Below are positions 11,481 to 20,139 of a DNA stretch of 51,813 bases, one piece after another. This DNA comes from JBCBRR01 sp039029235 (lineage in GTDB: Bacteria > Bacteroidota > Bacteroidia > Cytophagales > Amoebophilaceae): positions 1 through 51,813 of the forward strand of contig JBCCGO010000001.1 of NCBI GenBank assembly GCA_039029235.1, given 5' to 3'. The notes below the pieces were generated by a model that saw nothing but the letters and a program-made list of their open reading frames with translations, was not told the DNA's origin and made no database searches. How positions within the stretch are numbered: the first letter of the stretch is position 1; each line of letters begins with the position of its first letter. The position numbers and the translations under genes were made by a program.

Positions 11481-11850
11481 ACGCGGATGGTTCTAGATAG
11501 CCATTTCTTAGCGCAATGGGGCTTAGGATAAGACCTGGCCAAAGTGATCGAATAATTTCGTATACCCTTCCTCGTTTTAGCGTTACAGAGATACTCAACC
11601 AAGATGAATAGTCTCGCGGCACCTAAAATCATTACCCAGCTGAGTACTGTTCTTTGCTGTGGCTAATGACCAGGCATAGCCTGGGAATGCCCTCCCATGC
11701 TAAGGCCACCCAGCCAAGTGGCAAGGAAGCTAAAGTTGGGGCTCGAGGGGGCCTTGCTATTTGTACCAGGGGTAGCCATGGAGTACAGGTGCGGCTATCT
11801 CTATGACTCTGGGAAATTGCTGTATGTGCCAGCTGTGCTTTTGAGGTTCG
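11481..11850. other. Intergenic stretch between rng and the M16 peptidase gene
   Basis: About 370 bp without a supported gene. Short plus-strand open pieces (for example from the ATG near 11605) are too short and unlike known families. The stretch may be a decayed gene. No RNA gene or repeat was recognised. Confidence 0.4.
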
Positions 11851-13401
11851 CTAGGTGAGCTCGATTTCTTCACCTTGTTTATTGATAAACTTAAACTCTG
11901 CAATACCTAAAGACGAATCCTCGACAAGGCTAACCCACCTTTTGTATCGGAAGAACCATTGTACTCTTTTAGAAAAGAAGCCCCTGGTGAAATAGGCATA
12001 AAGATACGGATGTAATAAAAGCATGATGTTCTTCTCATTCTGATTGTCTAGCAGGATTTGCAAACTTTTTTCAATCTGCTCTGATATCAAGATGGAAGCA
12101 GCTATCTTCCCCGTTCCGCCACAAGAAGGACATTCCTCTTGGGTACTTAAGCTGGTAACTGGCCTGACACGTTGCCGGGTCAGTTGCATGATGCCAAACT
12201 TAGAAATGGGCAGTATGGTAGATTTGGAGCGATCCTCCTTCATATACTCTTTCATTTGCTGATAGAGCTTGCGTTTATTTTCGGCATCCTTGACACCAAT
12301 AAAATCAATCACAATAATGCCTCCCATATCCCTAAGCTTGAGCTGCCTGGCTATCTCCTTAGCAGCAGCTAGATTGACACTTAAGGCCATTACTTCATGC
12401 TCTTGCTCTGTAGTATTGCTACCGCTGTTTACATCGATCACATGCATGGCCTCTGTATGTTCAATGATCAAGTATCCTCCACCGTCTAGGCTTACAGTCT
12501 GGCCAAAGAGCATTTTTAGCTGCCTTTCTATGCCGAAATGTTCAAACAGCTTTGTTCTGCCCTGGTAGTACTTAAAAATCTTCTCTTTCTCAGGAGCAGT
12601 CGTCTTGAGATATTGTTTTATCTCATTGTAAGCGTTCTTATCATCGATAATGATGCTATCAAAAGGCTCATTGAGCATGTCTCTCAGGATAGAAGAAGCT
12701 CGATCTATTTCCCCTATAATCTTATCTCGGACCGTAGCGCCGTGAAGCTTTTTGACCCCTGCCTCCCACTTGGCTAAGAGCTCTTTTAAGTCTTGAATCA
12801 GCTGGGCCACTTCTTTCCCTTCTGCAGCCGTTCTGACAATTAGCCCAAAGTTTGGAGGCTTGATGGAATTAACCAGACGTAGTAGCCTTTGCTTCTCTTC
12901 GCTCTTGGTGATCTTTTTAGAAACACTTACCTCCTCGCTAAAAGGTACGAGTATCATGTAGCTGCCAGCAATAGCTAGCTCAGTAGACAGCCGAGGCCCT
13001 TTGCTCGAGATCGGCTCTTTAATTACTTGTACAAGGATAGGCTGACTTCTATATAGTACCTCAGCAACCTTACCCAGCTTATCTATGGGTGCTTGGAGCG
13101 GCTGATCACTGAGATTATAATTTGGAGTCCTGCCATTGAGGGCAAGCTGTGTTAACTGATTTAAGGAGCGAAACTGAGCCCCTAAATCAGAATAGTGTAG
13201 GAATGCATCCTTCTTATAGCCTAGATCTACAAAGACAGCATTCAGATTAGGCATAATTTTTTTAACAATGCCTAGACAAATGTCGCCAACTGTAAACTGA
13301 CTATCTTTTTCTTCTGTATGGTACTCAACAAGCTCCCTATCTTTTAGGAGTGCTATCCGAAAGCTGCCTTGTGTAGTACCAATCACTAATTCACTAGCCA
13401 A
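11851..13401 (-). CDS. rng: Ribonuclease E/G family endoribonuclease
   Basis: RNase G/E cuts single-stranded RNA and matures rRNA and tRNA precursors in the cytoplasm. The 516 residues show an N-terminal S1 RNA-binding region (about 37-130, GDICLGIVKKIMPNLNAVFVDLG), a 5' sensor/RNase H-like region, and the DNase I-like catalytic part with metal-binding aspartates in VIDVNSG (D323) and IVIDFIG (D366). The zinc-link motif CPSCGGTG (C424, C427) joins subunits. The length matches the short RNase G type, without the degradosome scaffold tail of E. coli RNase E. It lies 103 nt downstream of a mS38-like peptide gene on the same strand, so the two may share a transcript. Confidence 0.97.
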   Translation of the reverse strand: MASELVIGTTQGSFRIALLKDRELVEYHTEEKDSQFTVGDICLGIVKKIMPNLNAVFVDLGYKKDAFLHYSDLGAQFRSLNQLTQLALNGRTPNYNLSDQPLQAPIDKLGKVAEVLYRSQPILVQVIKEPISSKGPRLSTELAIAGSYMILVPFSEEVSVSKKITKSEEKQRLLRLVNSIKPPNFGLIVRTAAEGKEVAQLIQDLKELLAKWEAGVKKLHGATVRDKIIGEIDRASSILRDMLNEPFDSIIIDDKNAYNEIKQYLKTTAPEKEKIFKYYQGRTKLFEHFGIERQLKMLFGQTVSLDGGGYLIIEHTEAMHVIDVNSGSNTTEQEHEVMALSVNLAAAKEIARQLKLRDMGGIIVIDFIGVKDAENKRKLYQQMKEYMKEDRSKSTILPISKFGIMQLTRQRVRPVTSLSTQEECPSCGGTGKIAASILISEQIEKSLQILLDNQNEKNIMLLLHPYLYAYFTRGFFSKRVQWFFRYKRWVSLVEDSSLGIAEFKFINKQGEEIELT

Positions 13402-13504
13402 AGTACTGAAGTTTTACATACTTGGTGAGAAGATGGCTAGATAGTCCTAACTCTACTACGCATGCTATAAAGCAGCTTCCCACAAGGTAGGGCTATCTAG
13501 GTGC

Positions 13505-13594
13505 TCACTTTTTTTTGTGTCTGTGCAACCTTAGGCGCTTTTTGCGTTTATGGGTAGCCATTTTATGTCTTTTTCTTTTTTTCCCACAAGGCAT
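13505..13594 (-). CDS. 29-residue mS38/COX24 (AURKAIP1)-like basic ribosomal peptide
   Basis: This tiny gene starts MPCGKKRKRHKMATHKRKKR and continues with arginines, histidines and lysines to a TGA. It matches the very short AURKAIP1/COX24-domain peptide conserved in Bacteroidota. AURKAIP1 and yeast COX24 are the mitochondrial ribosomal protein mS38, so a ribosomal role for the bacterial peptide is plausible. More than half of its residues are Lys, Arg or His, as in small ribosomal proteins buried in rRNA. It precedes rng on the same strand. Identification rests on the N-terminal pattern and composition. Confidence 0.8.
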   Translation of the reverse strand: MPCGKKRKRHKMATHKRKKRLRLHRHKKK

Positions 13595-13984
13595 CTTGCA
13601 AGCGTTTTGTAGTTATTGTTTGGATAAAAATTACTATTGTCTGGTGTTGGCGATTACGAGCACACACTCGGTGACTGCTCAGTAACGCCTTGCACTATGC
13701 CTAGGCTTAATAGTGCTTCTTTGAGCGCACTGCTACTCAAAACAGCGTCCTAGGAGCGCCTAATCTGCTAATGTAACACTTTTTCGGGTGCTTAGCTAGT
13801 TTTGTGTTTATTTCTATCTTCGATCTCTTGCTGAGGCTTTGAGGCTTGCTCAGAACCTAGTGCATCACATCTGCCTGTGGTACCTACGCTCTAAACTTGA
13901 GGTAGAACGTGTTTTACCATACATTTTAGTTAGCCTATCAGTGAGTCAGATAGCACAATCTTTTCTACTGAGCATTAAAATACT
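13595..13984. other. Divergent intergenic region between the mS38-like gene and mutY
   Basis: About 390 bp between two divergently transcribed genes, so promoters for both should lie here. I could not find a full TTG-N20-TAnnTTTG match on either strand; TAATTTTT on the minus strand near 13630 is a one-mismatch -7 candidate. No gene for an HU-type protein, often found near rng in Bacteroidota, is present. Confidence 0.4.
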
Positions 13985-15127
13985 TTGTCGCAGATTTTGA
14001 TACCATATGTCTTGGGAAAGCCTGAGAAGCTAGCCAAGCGGCTCTTTGCTGACTGGCTTATAACCTGGTATCAGGTAAACAAACGTGCATTGCCTTGGCG
14101 TAACACCCAGGATCCTTATAGAATATGGCTCTCAGAAGTCATCCTGCAGCAGACCAGGGTATTACAAGGCCTCCCGTATTACCAACGATTTGTTGAGCAA
14201 TATCCTACTGTCCGGGCGCTAGCTAAGGCCCCGGAAGAGGCAGTGCTACGCTTGTGGCAAGGCTTAGGTTATTACTCAAGAGCCCGCAACCTCCATGTTT
14301 GTGCGCGCATGGTTGTAGACCAGTTTAATGGCACGTTCCCTAATAATTATAAGGATCTACTACGTTTGAAAGGTGTCGGCCCCTATACAGCTGCTGCCAT
14401 TGCCTCCATTGCTTTCCAAGAACCAGTTCCGGTAGTAGACGGGAATGTGTATCGTGTACTAGCCCGAGTTTTTGGAGTGACCGAAGACATTGCTTCCACA
14501 AGTGGCCAAAAGATTTTTTACGCACTGGCCCAATCATTGGTCCCTCCCCAGCGCGCTGATCTGTATAACCAAGCTATCATGGAGTTTGGGGCTATACAGT
14601 GTAGGCCTGCCAAGCCGCTTTGCCAAACTTGTATCTTGCGCGTGTACTGCGTAGCGTTTCATACAGGAAGACAGCAGTCCTTGCCCGTTAAGTCTCCTAC
14701 ACTAAAAATCAAAAAAAGATTCTTTCATTACTTCGTTATCCAGCTAGGCAATGAAGTATACATGAAGCTAAGAAAAGAGGCTGATATTTGGCAGGGCTTG
14801 TATGACTTCTATCTAGTAGAGGACAGCCAACTGAAAGAGGCTGACCAGCTAGCAGATAACCTTGTAGCCTTGATGGGGCAACACCAACTATCCATCACCA
14901 AAGAGCCTAGGCTATACAAGCATGCACTAACGCATAGGAAGCTGTATGTTTATTTTTTTTATGTCCAAGCTACCGCTCGATTTGTACAAGAAGCAACACC
15001 GATGCTGAATAGGATGCATATTCGTGCTTTTTCCTTAGCAGCAACCAAGGCTTTGCCTAAGTCTAGGCTGATTAGTAATTTTCTGGAAGAAAAATTTTAT
15101 GTTTATTTTCAGCGCATAAATATTTAA
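13985..15127 (+). CDS. mutY: A/G-specific adenine glycosylase MutY
   Basis: MutY removes adenine mispaired with 8-oxoguanine in base excision repair. The 380 residues show the catalytic Glu51 in SEVILQQT, a helix-hairpin-helix LKGVGPYTAAA (128-138), the catalytic Asp152 in VVDGNV, the four [4Fe-4S] cysteines (C206, C213, C216, C222 in the C-x6-C-x2-C-x5-C pattern), and a C-terminal NUDIX-like 8-oxoG recognition domain (about 235-365). The start is unusual: there is no in-frame ATG before the conserved ALPWR region, so the TTG at 13985 is the best start. It begins a mutY-ssb-gldE cluster typical of Bacteroidota. Confidence 0.97.
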   Translation: MSQILIPYVLGKPEKLAKRLFADWLITWYQVNKRALPWRNTQDPYRIWLSEVILQQTRVLQGLPYYQRFVEQYPTVRALAKAPEEAVLRLWQGLGYYSRARNLHVCARMVVDQFNGTFPNNYKDLLRLKGVGPYTAAAIASIAFQEPVPVVDGNVYRVLARVFGVTEDIASTSGQKIFYALAQSLVPPQRADLYNQAIMEFGAIQCRPAKPLCQTCILRVYCVAFHTGRQQSLPVKSPTLKIKKRFFHYFVIQLGNEVYMKLRKEADIWQGLYDFYLVEDSQLKEADQLADNLVALMGQHQLSITKEPRLYKHALTHRKLYVYFFYVQATARFVQEATPMLNRMHIRAFSLAATKALPKSRLISNFLEEKFYVYFQRINI

Positions 15128-15146
15128 ACCCGTCAACACCGTTCAT

Positions 15147-15566
15147 ATGTCAGGCGTTAATCGAATTATTTTGTTGGGCAACTTGGGCAAGGATCCTGAA
15201 GTTAAGCATCTAGAAAATGGTAGAGCCCGTACTACCTTCACGTTAGCTACCAATGAGAGTTATAAGAACAAAGAGGGAGAAAAAGTCACGAATACAGAGT
15301 GGCACAATGTGGTACTCTGGACGCCATTGGCAGAGATTGCTGCACAATACTTAAGTAAGGGAAGGCAAGTTTATATTGAGGGCAGGATAACTACACGCTC
15401 CTATGTAGATAAAGAAGGACAAACCAAATACGTCACAGAGATAGTAGGGCAAAATATGGTTTTACTAGGGAGTAAGGGGGAAGGAGCATCAGCTATCGAG
15501 AGTGCGGGAGCTACACAACACCCGGACACTGCAACAGATGAACCTTCAGACGGGCTTCCATTTTAA
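15147..15566 (+). CDS. ssb: Single-stranded DNA-binding protein
   Basis: SSB coats single-stranded DNA in replication, repair and recombination and recruits partner enzymes. The 139 residues contain the OB fold from MSGVNRIILLGNLGKDPEV to about residue 105, with NTEWHNVVLW and GRQVYIEGRI as family landmarks, then a short acidic linker ending in SDGLPF. That tip is the partner-binding tail, close to the common DDDIPF. It begins 19 nt after mutY and probably belongs to the same operon; gldE follows after 202 nt. Confidence 0.97.
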   Translation: MSGVNRIILLGNLGKDPEVKHLENGRARTTFTLATNESYKNKEGEKVTNTEWHNVVLWTPLAEIAAQYLSKGRQVYIEGRITTRSYVDKEGQTKYVTEIVGQNMVLLGSKGEGASAIESAGATQHPDTATDEPSDGLPF

Positions 15567-15768
15567 AATCCGCCGTGGTTATCTCCCATGCAGGCTATTA
15601 GTGTCATGAATGCCAGCATACCATGAGGCGTCGTGTAGACTCAAGCCATCCAGCAGAGCTGCAAAAAACATGAGTGGAAGTAATGTAGGGTCTGGGCCTG
15701 AAGGAATACGCTAAAGAAGAGGGGTCGCTTTTACCCCCTTTCTTAAAACTATAGCAACTATCCATGCT

Positions 15769-17088
15769 TTGATAGACCTATACAAGTCAGGATTTTGCCT
15801 ATTTAATGGATTAATCTTGCTGCTCCTTCTGTTAGGTTCTGCCCTTATCTCAGGTGCTGAGGCAGCTTTCTTCTCGCTCACTCATCAGCAGATCGCCCAG
15901 TGTAGAAGTAGCCAGATAACGCAAGACAGCCAAGTCTTGGAAGTTCTGAAAACCCCTATACGACTGCTGGCCACCGTCCTCATCCTCAATAATCTGGTTA
16001 ATGTGGCCTTTGTCATGCTTTCTCCGCACTTGCTGTGGCAAATCTGGGGCATACGCAATGTACATGGTTTAGCATTGCTGGCCTACACGCTTATCTCTAC
16101 TACGGTCATTGTTTTGTTTGGGGAGATTATGCCCAAAACTTATGCTAGCCAGCACAATCTGTGGGCTGCCCGGCAGACTGCGAGACTACTCAGTGGGGCC
16201 ATGCTGGTTTTGCAACCTCTTGCTAGCGTGTTAATGCGTCTTAATAAGCTTTTTGGGCAGGATTATCTGCAGGAACCCTATGATTTGTCTGCCGATCAGC
16301 TCAATAGAGCTGTAGAGATTGCTGCAGCCCGGGAAGCTTCTTCAGGAGAAAAAGCAGCCTTAAAAGGTGTGGTGCATTTTACAACCCTAATAGCTAGACA
16401 AATCATGCAGCCCCGTACAGAAATTACTGCCATAGATATGGGCCTAAACTTCCAAAAGCTGATAGATACGATCAATAAGTCAGGTTATTCGCGCTTCCCT
16501 GTATACCAAGAAACCATAGACCAGATAACAGGCTTTCTCTACGCCAAAGACGTATTGCCTTATCTAGACGAAAGCAAGCATTTCTTGTGGCAATCGCTAC
16601 TGCGTAAATGTCTGGCTGTACCTGAAAATAAAAAGTTAGATGCTCTACTACTCGAATTTCAAAAAGATAAGGTACACATGGCTATTGTAGTAGATGAGTA
16701 CGGAGGTACCTCAGGGCTGGTCACTATGGAGGATGTGCTGGAAGAAATTATCGGAGAGATTACTGATGAGTTTGACCAAGATGAGGAAGTAATGTACAGA
16801 CAGCTTGGCAGTGATACTTTCGAGTTTCAGGGCAAGGTGTTGCTACATGATTTCTGCAAAGTTATTAATGTAAATCCTACTGTGTTCGAAACAATCAAAG
16901 GAAAAAGTGAGTCACTGGGCGGACTTTTGTTAGAAGTTCATGGCCGGCTGCCTCGCGCTGGCGAAAAGGTTCGTTACAAGCAGTTCGCATTTACGGTGCT
17001 AGCAGTGGATGCACGCAAAATCAAAGAAGTAAGCGTACATATCGAGCATAAGCCAAGAGAACACGTAGCCAAATTAGCAGAAGCTTAA
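15769..17088 (+). CDS. gldE: GldE-like CNNM/CBS-domain membrane protein (HlyC/CorC family)
   Basis: The 439-residue protein has the CNNM (DUF21) transmembrane domain with several hydrophobic segments (about 8-30, 62-90, 95-120, 130-155), two CBS domains (about 205-330, with QIMQPRTEI and VDEYGGTSGLVTMEDVLEEIIGEI) and a C-terminal CorC/HlyC domain (about 345-425). Family members are linked to metal-ion (magnesium/cobalt) transport; in Flavobacterium, GldE supports gliding and secretion. The name rests on the mutY-ssb-gldE order. gldD, usually next, is missing. The start is TTG at 15769; no ATG is available before the first membrane helix. Confidence 0.88.
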   Translation: MIDLYKSGFCLFNGLILLLLLLGSALISGAEAAFFSLTHQQIAQCRSSQITQDSQVLEVLKTPIRLLATVLILNNLVNVAFVMLSPHLLWQIWGIRNVHGLALLAYTLISTTVIVLFGEIMPKTYASQHNLWAARQTARLLSGAMLVLQPLASVLMRLNKLFGQDYLQEPYDLSADQLNRAVEIAAAREASSGEKAALKGVVHFTTLIARQIMQPRTEITAIDMGLNFQKLIDTINKSGYSRFPVYQETIDQITGFLYAKDVLPYLDESKHFLWQSLLRKCLAVPENKKLDALLLEFQKDKVHMAIVVDEYGGTSGLVTMEDVLEEIIGEITDEFDQDEEVMYRQLGSDTFEFQGKVLLHDFCKVINVNPTVFETIKGKSESLGGLLLEVHGRLPRAGEKVRYKQFAFTVLAVDARKIKEVSVHIEHKPREHVAKLAEA

Positions 17089-17538
17089 GAAGTTACACCA
17101 GGTTCCCACAAAAGCTAGCCGTTATGCTCAGGTTCCGGGTAAATTCGTAAATTCACGCCAAATACAGCTAGCATCCATTAGGTTCCCAATAAGTTTTGTA
17201 ACTCCGTTTCAGCTATGATAGCTACTTTTTGCAGCTTCCCTGAAAGCAACGCCCGTAAACTCAAGCTCGCTTATGGAACAATTAAGATCTAACTTTAATA
17301 ACCGATGAAGTTGTAGTCTTGAGCAACTTAACATTTAAACCATTTTTGAATCAACATTCGCCACAATAGGTCCACGAACTAGTTCACTTTGACTCTCTCA
17401 AGCAAATCGATAGCACCAACACCAATGAAAAGCTCAAAAAGCACCTCCCAAGATATTGCCCTCGAAGCATAACTGAAATAAGTTGCTACACTCCGAGTCA
17501 ATGTAGAACATCAAAATATAATTCCTAACTTAGGGCGC
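17089..17538. other. Intergenic stretch between gldE and glyS
   Basis: 450 bp with no open frame that I can support. The motif AGGTTCC occurs three times within about 90 bp (near 17099, 17129 and 17180), which might mark decayed repeats. gldD, the usual neighbour of gldE, is absent, and no recognisable remnant of it was found. No promoter with both elements was seen before glyS. Confidence 0.4.
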
Positions 17539-19008
17539 ATGAACAATCCTACACAGCAAAGTACCCTGCAGACGATCATAGCACATGCTAAGGAGTATGG
17601 TTTTATATACCCCGCTAGCGAGATTTACGAAGGGCTACAAGGAGTCTACGACTATGGGCCCTACGGAGCTGCCCTCAAACGCAATGTGCAGAACCTGTGG
17701 TGGCAGAGTATGACCCAGGCGTACACTAACGTTGTCGGTATGGACACAGCCATCCTGATGCACCCCCGTACATGGCAGGCTTCTGGACATGTAGATAACT
17801 TTGAGGACCTGCTAGTAGATAACAAGGACTCCCAAAAAAGATATCGTGTAGACCAGCTCATAGAAGCACAGGCCCATGCCCTAGCGACTCAGGGGCAAGC
17901 ATCCATCGCCCAAGCGCTGCTAGCCAGTATGCACCAGTTGCTGCAGACGCAAGACCTGGCTGGACTACACAAGCTACTTGTAGCAGCGAAAGTTCAATGC
18001 CCTGTCTCGCATACGAGTAACTGGACAGCAGTACGGCGATTCAACTTGATGTTTGCTACCAAAGCAGGTTCTCAAGAAGAGGAAACCAATACCCTCTACC
18101 TGAGGCCTGAAACAGCGCAAGGCATCTTTGTCAACTTCCTGAATGTACAAAAAACAGCGCGTATGAAGGTGCCTTTTGGAATTGCACAGATTGGCAAGGC
18201 TTTTCGCAATGAAATTGTGGCTAGGCAGTTCATTTTCCGGATGCGTGAGTTTGAGCAGATGGAGCTACAGTTCTTTATCCAGCCAGGCAAAGAGGCACAC
18301 TGGTTCGCCTACTGGCAGCAATCTCGGTGGCAGTGGTACCGGTCCCTAGGCATTCCTGAGGAAAAGCTGCAGCTACAGCCCCATCACCAGCTAGCTCACT
18401 ATGCCCAGGCAGCGACCGACATTGCATATGCCTTCCCTTTCGGATACAAGGAAGTAGAGGGCATCCATGCAAGGGGCAATTTTGATTTGAAAAATCATAC
18501 AACACAGTCTCAGAAGAAGCTGCAGTACTTTGACCCAGAGCTGCGCCAAAGCTATATCCCACATGTGATCGAGACGTCCCTGGGTTGTGACCGGCTGATT
18601 TTGCTGCTGCTCTGTGAGTCCTTTACCCAAGAGCAAGACCAGCGCAAGACACGTACTTACTTGCGGTTCCACCCAGCACTCGCCCCCATCAAAGCAGCAA
18701 TTTTGCCCTTGGTAAAAAAAGATGGCCTTCCGGCTAAAGCTCAGCAGCTTCTTAGAGCCCTCCAATATGATCTGCCCCTGATCTATGAAGAGGCGCAGTC
18801 TATTGGTAGGCGCTATACCAGGCAAGACCTCATTGGTACACCCTACTGCATTACCATAGACCACCAAACGTTAGAAGATGATACCATTACACTTCGCGTA
18901 CGCGATACTACCCAGCAACAACGCATGCCTATCAGTTCCCTCAAGAGCTATCTCTTGGAGCAAGTAAGTTTCAAAACGATCCTGAGCCAGCTACAGCAGA
19001 AAGTGTAG
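17539..19008 (+). CDS. glyS: Glycyl-tRNA synthetase (single-chain, dimeric type)
   Basis: This class II enzyme charges tRNA-Gly in the cytoplasm. The 489 residues begin with the family's YPASEIYEGLQGVYDYGPYG block. They include LYLRPETAQGIFVNF and FGIAQIGKAFRNEI (motif 2 region), FRMREFEQMELQFF, and ETSLGCDRLILLLL (motif 3), then an anticodon-binding domain from about 375 (RFHPALAPIKAAILPLV to the end). It is the eukaryote/archaea-like single-chain form used by Bacteroidota, not the alpha/beta form. It stands as a single gene followed closely by tRNA-Ala on the same strand. Confidence 0.98.
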   Translation: MNNPTQQSTLQTIIAHAKEYGFIYPASEIYEGLQGVYDYGPYGAALKRNVQNLWWQSMTQAYTNVVGMDTAILMHPRTWQASGHVDNFEDLLVDNKDSQKRYRVDQLIEAQAHALATQGQASIAQALLASMHQLLQTQDLAGLHKLLVAAKVQCPVSHTSNWTAVRRFNLMFATKAGSQEEETNTLYLRPETAQGIFVNFLNVQKTARMKVPFGIAQIGKAFRNEIVARQFIFRMREFEQMELQFFIQPGKEAHWFAYWQQSRWQWYRSLGIPEEKLQLQPHHQLAHYAQAATDIAYAFPFGYKEVEGIHARGNFDLKNHTTQSQKKLQYFDPELRQSYIPHVIETSLGCDRLILLLLCESFTQEQDQRKTRTYLRFHPALAPIKAAILPLVKKDGLPAKAQQLLRALQYDLPLIYEEAQSIGRRYTRQDLIGTPYCITIDHQTLEDDTITLRVRDTTQQQRMPISSLKSYLLEQVSFKTILSQLQQKV

Positions 19009-19046
19009 CACAAGCCAAGCTGACCATGGCAATTAACGTTAAACTT

Positions 19047-19120
19047 GGGGAATTAGCTCAGTTGGCTAGAGCGTCTCAATGGCATTGAGAAGGCCGGGGG
19101 TTCAAGTCCCCCATTCTCCA
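19047..19120 (+). tRNA. tRNA-Ala (anticodon GGC)
   Basis: A complete 74-nt cloverleaf is readable. The acceptor stem GGGGAAT pairs with ATTCTCC (one G-U), the D arm is GCTC...GAGC, the anticodon stem TCTCA/TGAGA encloses the loop ATGGCAT with anticodon GGC, and the T arm is GGGGG-TTCAAGT-CCCCC. The discriminator is A73 and the CCA tail is not encoded. GGC reads the GCC and GCU alanine codons. It lies 38 nt after glyS and 26 nt before the DUF2461 gene, so it may be processed from a longer transcript. Confidence 0.97.
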
Positions 19121-19146
19121 CACTAACCAGCAACAAAACCTGAGCC

Positions 19147-19812
19147 ATGACAGACATACAGCAGATGCTCACTTTCCTAGCTCAGCTGCAGGAAAATAAC
19201 CACAAAGCCTGGATGGATGCAAACAAAGCCACTTACCAGCAAGCCAGACGCACCTTGCTGGTCATCGCCGAGCACTTAATCAAAAGCATGGGGCCCCTAG
19301 ACACAGACATAGCATCGCTAACTCCACAAAGCTGTATTTTTCGAATCAACCGAGATATCCGTTTTAGCAAGGATAAAGCACCATACAAGCCTAACATGGG
19401 CATTTACTTGGCCAAGGGAGGCCGGCATAGTGGCTACGCCGGATATTACTTGCATATAGAGCCACACAATCGATCTTTTATAGGTGGAGGCTTGTACCAG
19501 CCTGAACCATCAGCGCTCAAGCACATTCGACAAGAAATTGATTACCAAGCAGCAGATTTAGACCATATCTTGGCTAAGCCACGATTCAAAGCACTATTTG
19601 GGACCCTACAAGGAGAGAAACTACAGAGGCCGCCAAAAGGCTACAGCTATGATCACCCCCAGCTAGCCTTATTAAAGCTGAAGTCCCTTACTGTCATCCA
19701 TCCTATCAAAGACCAGGTAGCCACACAAGCCAAATTCTTGTCCTACACACTCGAAGTTTTCCAAGCCATCGTTCCGCTGGTTCGGTTTCTCAACACAGCC
19801 TTGGATGATTAA
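19147..19812 (+). CDS. DUF2461 family protein
   Basis: This 221-residue protein fits the DUF2461 (TIGR02453) family, whose biochemical function is not established. Landmarks are the N-terminal LTFLAQLQENNHKAWMDANK, the central FRINRDIRFSKDKAPYKPNMG and the GGGLYQPEPSALKHIRQEI segment. It has no signal peptide or membrane helix, so it is probably cytoplasmic. It begins 26 nt after tRNA-Ala on the same strand and may be read together with glyS and the tRNA. The length is typical and the frame is intact. Confidence 0.9.
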   Translation: MTDIQQMLTFLAQLQENNHKAWMDANKATYQQARRTLLVIAEHLIKSMGPLDTDIASLTPQSCIFRINRDIRFSKDKAPYKPNMGIYLAKGGRHSGYAGYYLHIEPHNRSFIGGGLYQPEPSALKHIRQEIDYQAADLDHILAKPRFKALFGTLQGEKLQRPPKGYSYDHPQLALLKLKSLTVIHPIKDQVATQAKFLSYTLEVFQAIVPLVRFLNTALDD

Positions 19813-20139
19813 GCCTAGCCCCTAGCTAAGCGGCACGTATCTGGAAATATTTTTCTGACAACTGCTTACCAGGCAAGTAGTTGTAGTAGCTCTCCAGCAT
19901 ACGTCCCGAGCAGAACGGCATAGCGGGTACCGTACCACTCTTCCGCCACCCACCATTGCTGAGGCATGATGGCAAATGTCCTCGCTACGTTGCTTGCCAA
20001 CGCACCACCCCTTTGCTTGCAATGCCGCTAAGGAGGAGCATGTAGGGTACCTACCAGCGCAATCTCCTGGCGCTAAACTCATTCAGGGTCCCTGTGGAGC
20101 AAGCGAACCTAGTCGTGTGGTTCACGCTTTGGCAGCAGC
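19813..20139. other. Intergenic stretch between convergent DUF2461 and dnaN genes
   Basis: About 330 bp with no gene I can name. On the minus strand, downstream of dnaN, short open pieces in different frames (one ORF spans 19822-20082) have partly protein-like composition, which could mark a decayed gene that followed dnaN. No rho-independent terminator with a T tract was found. Confidence 0.4.
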
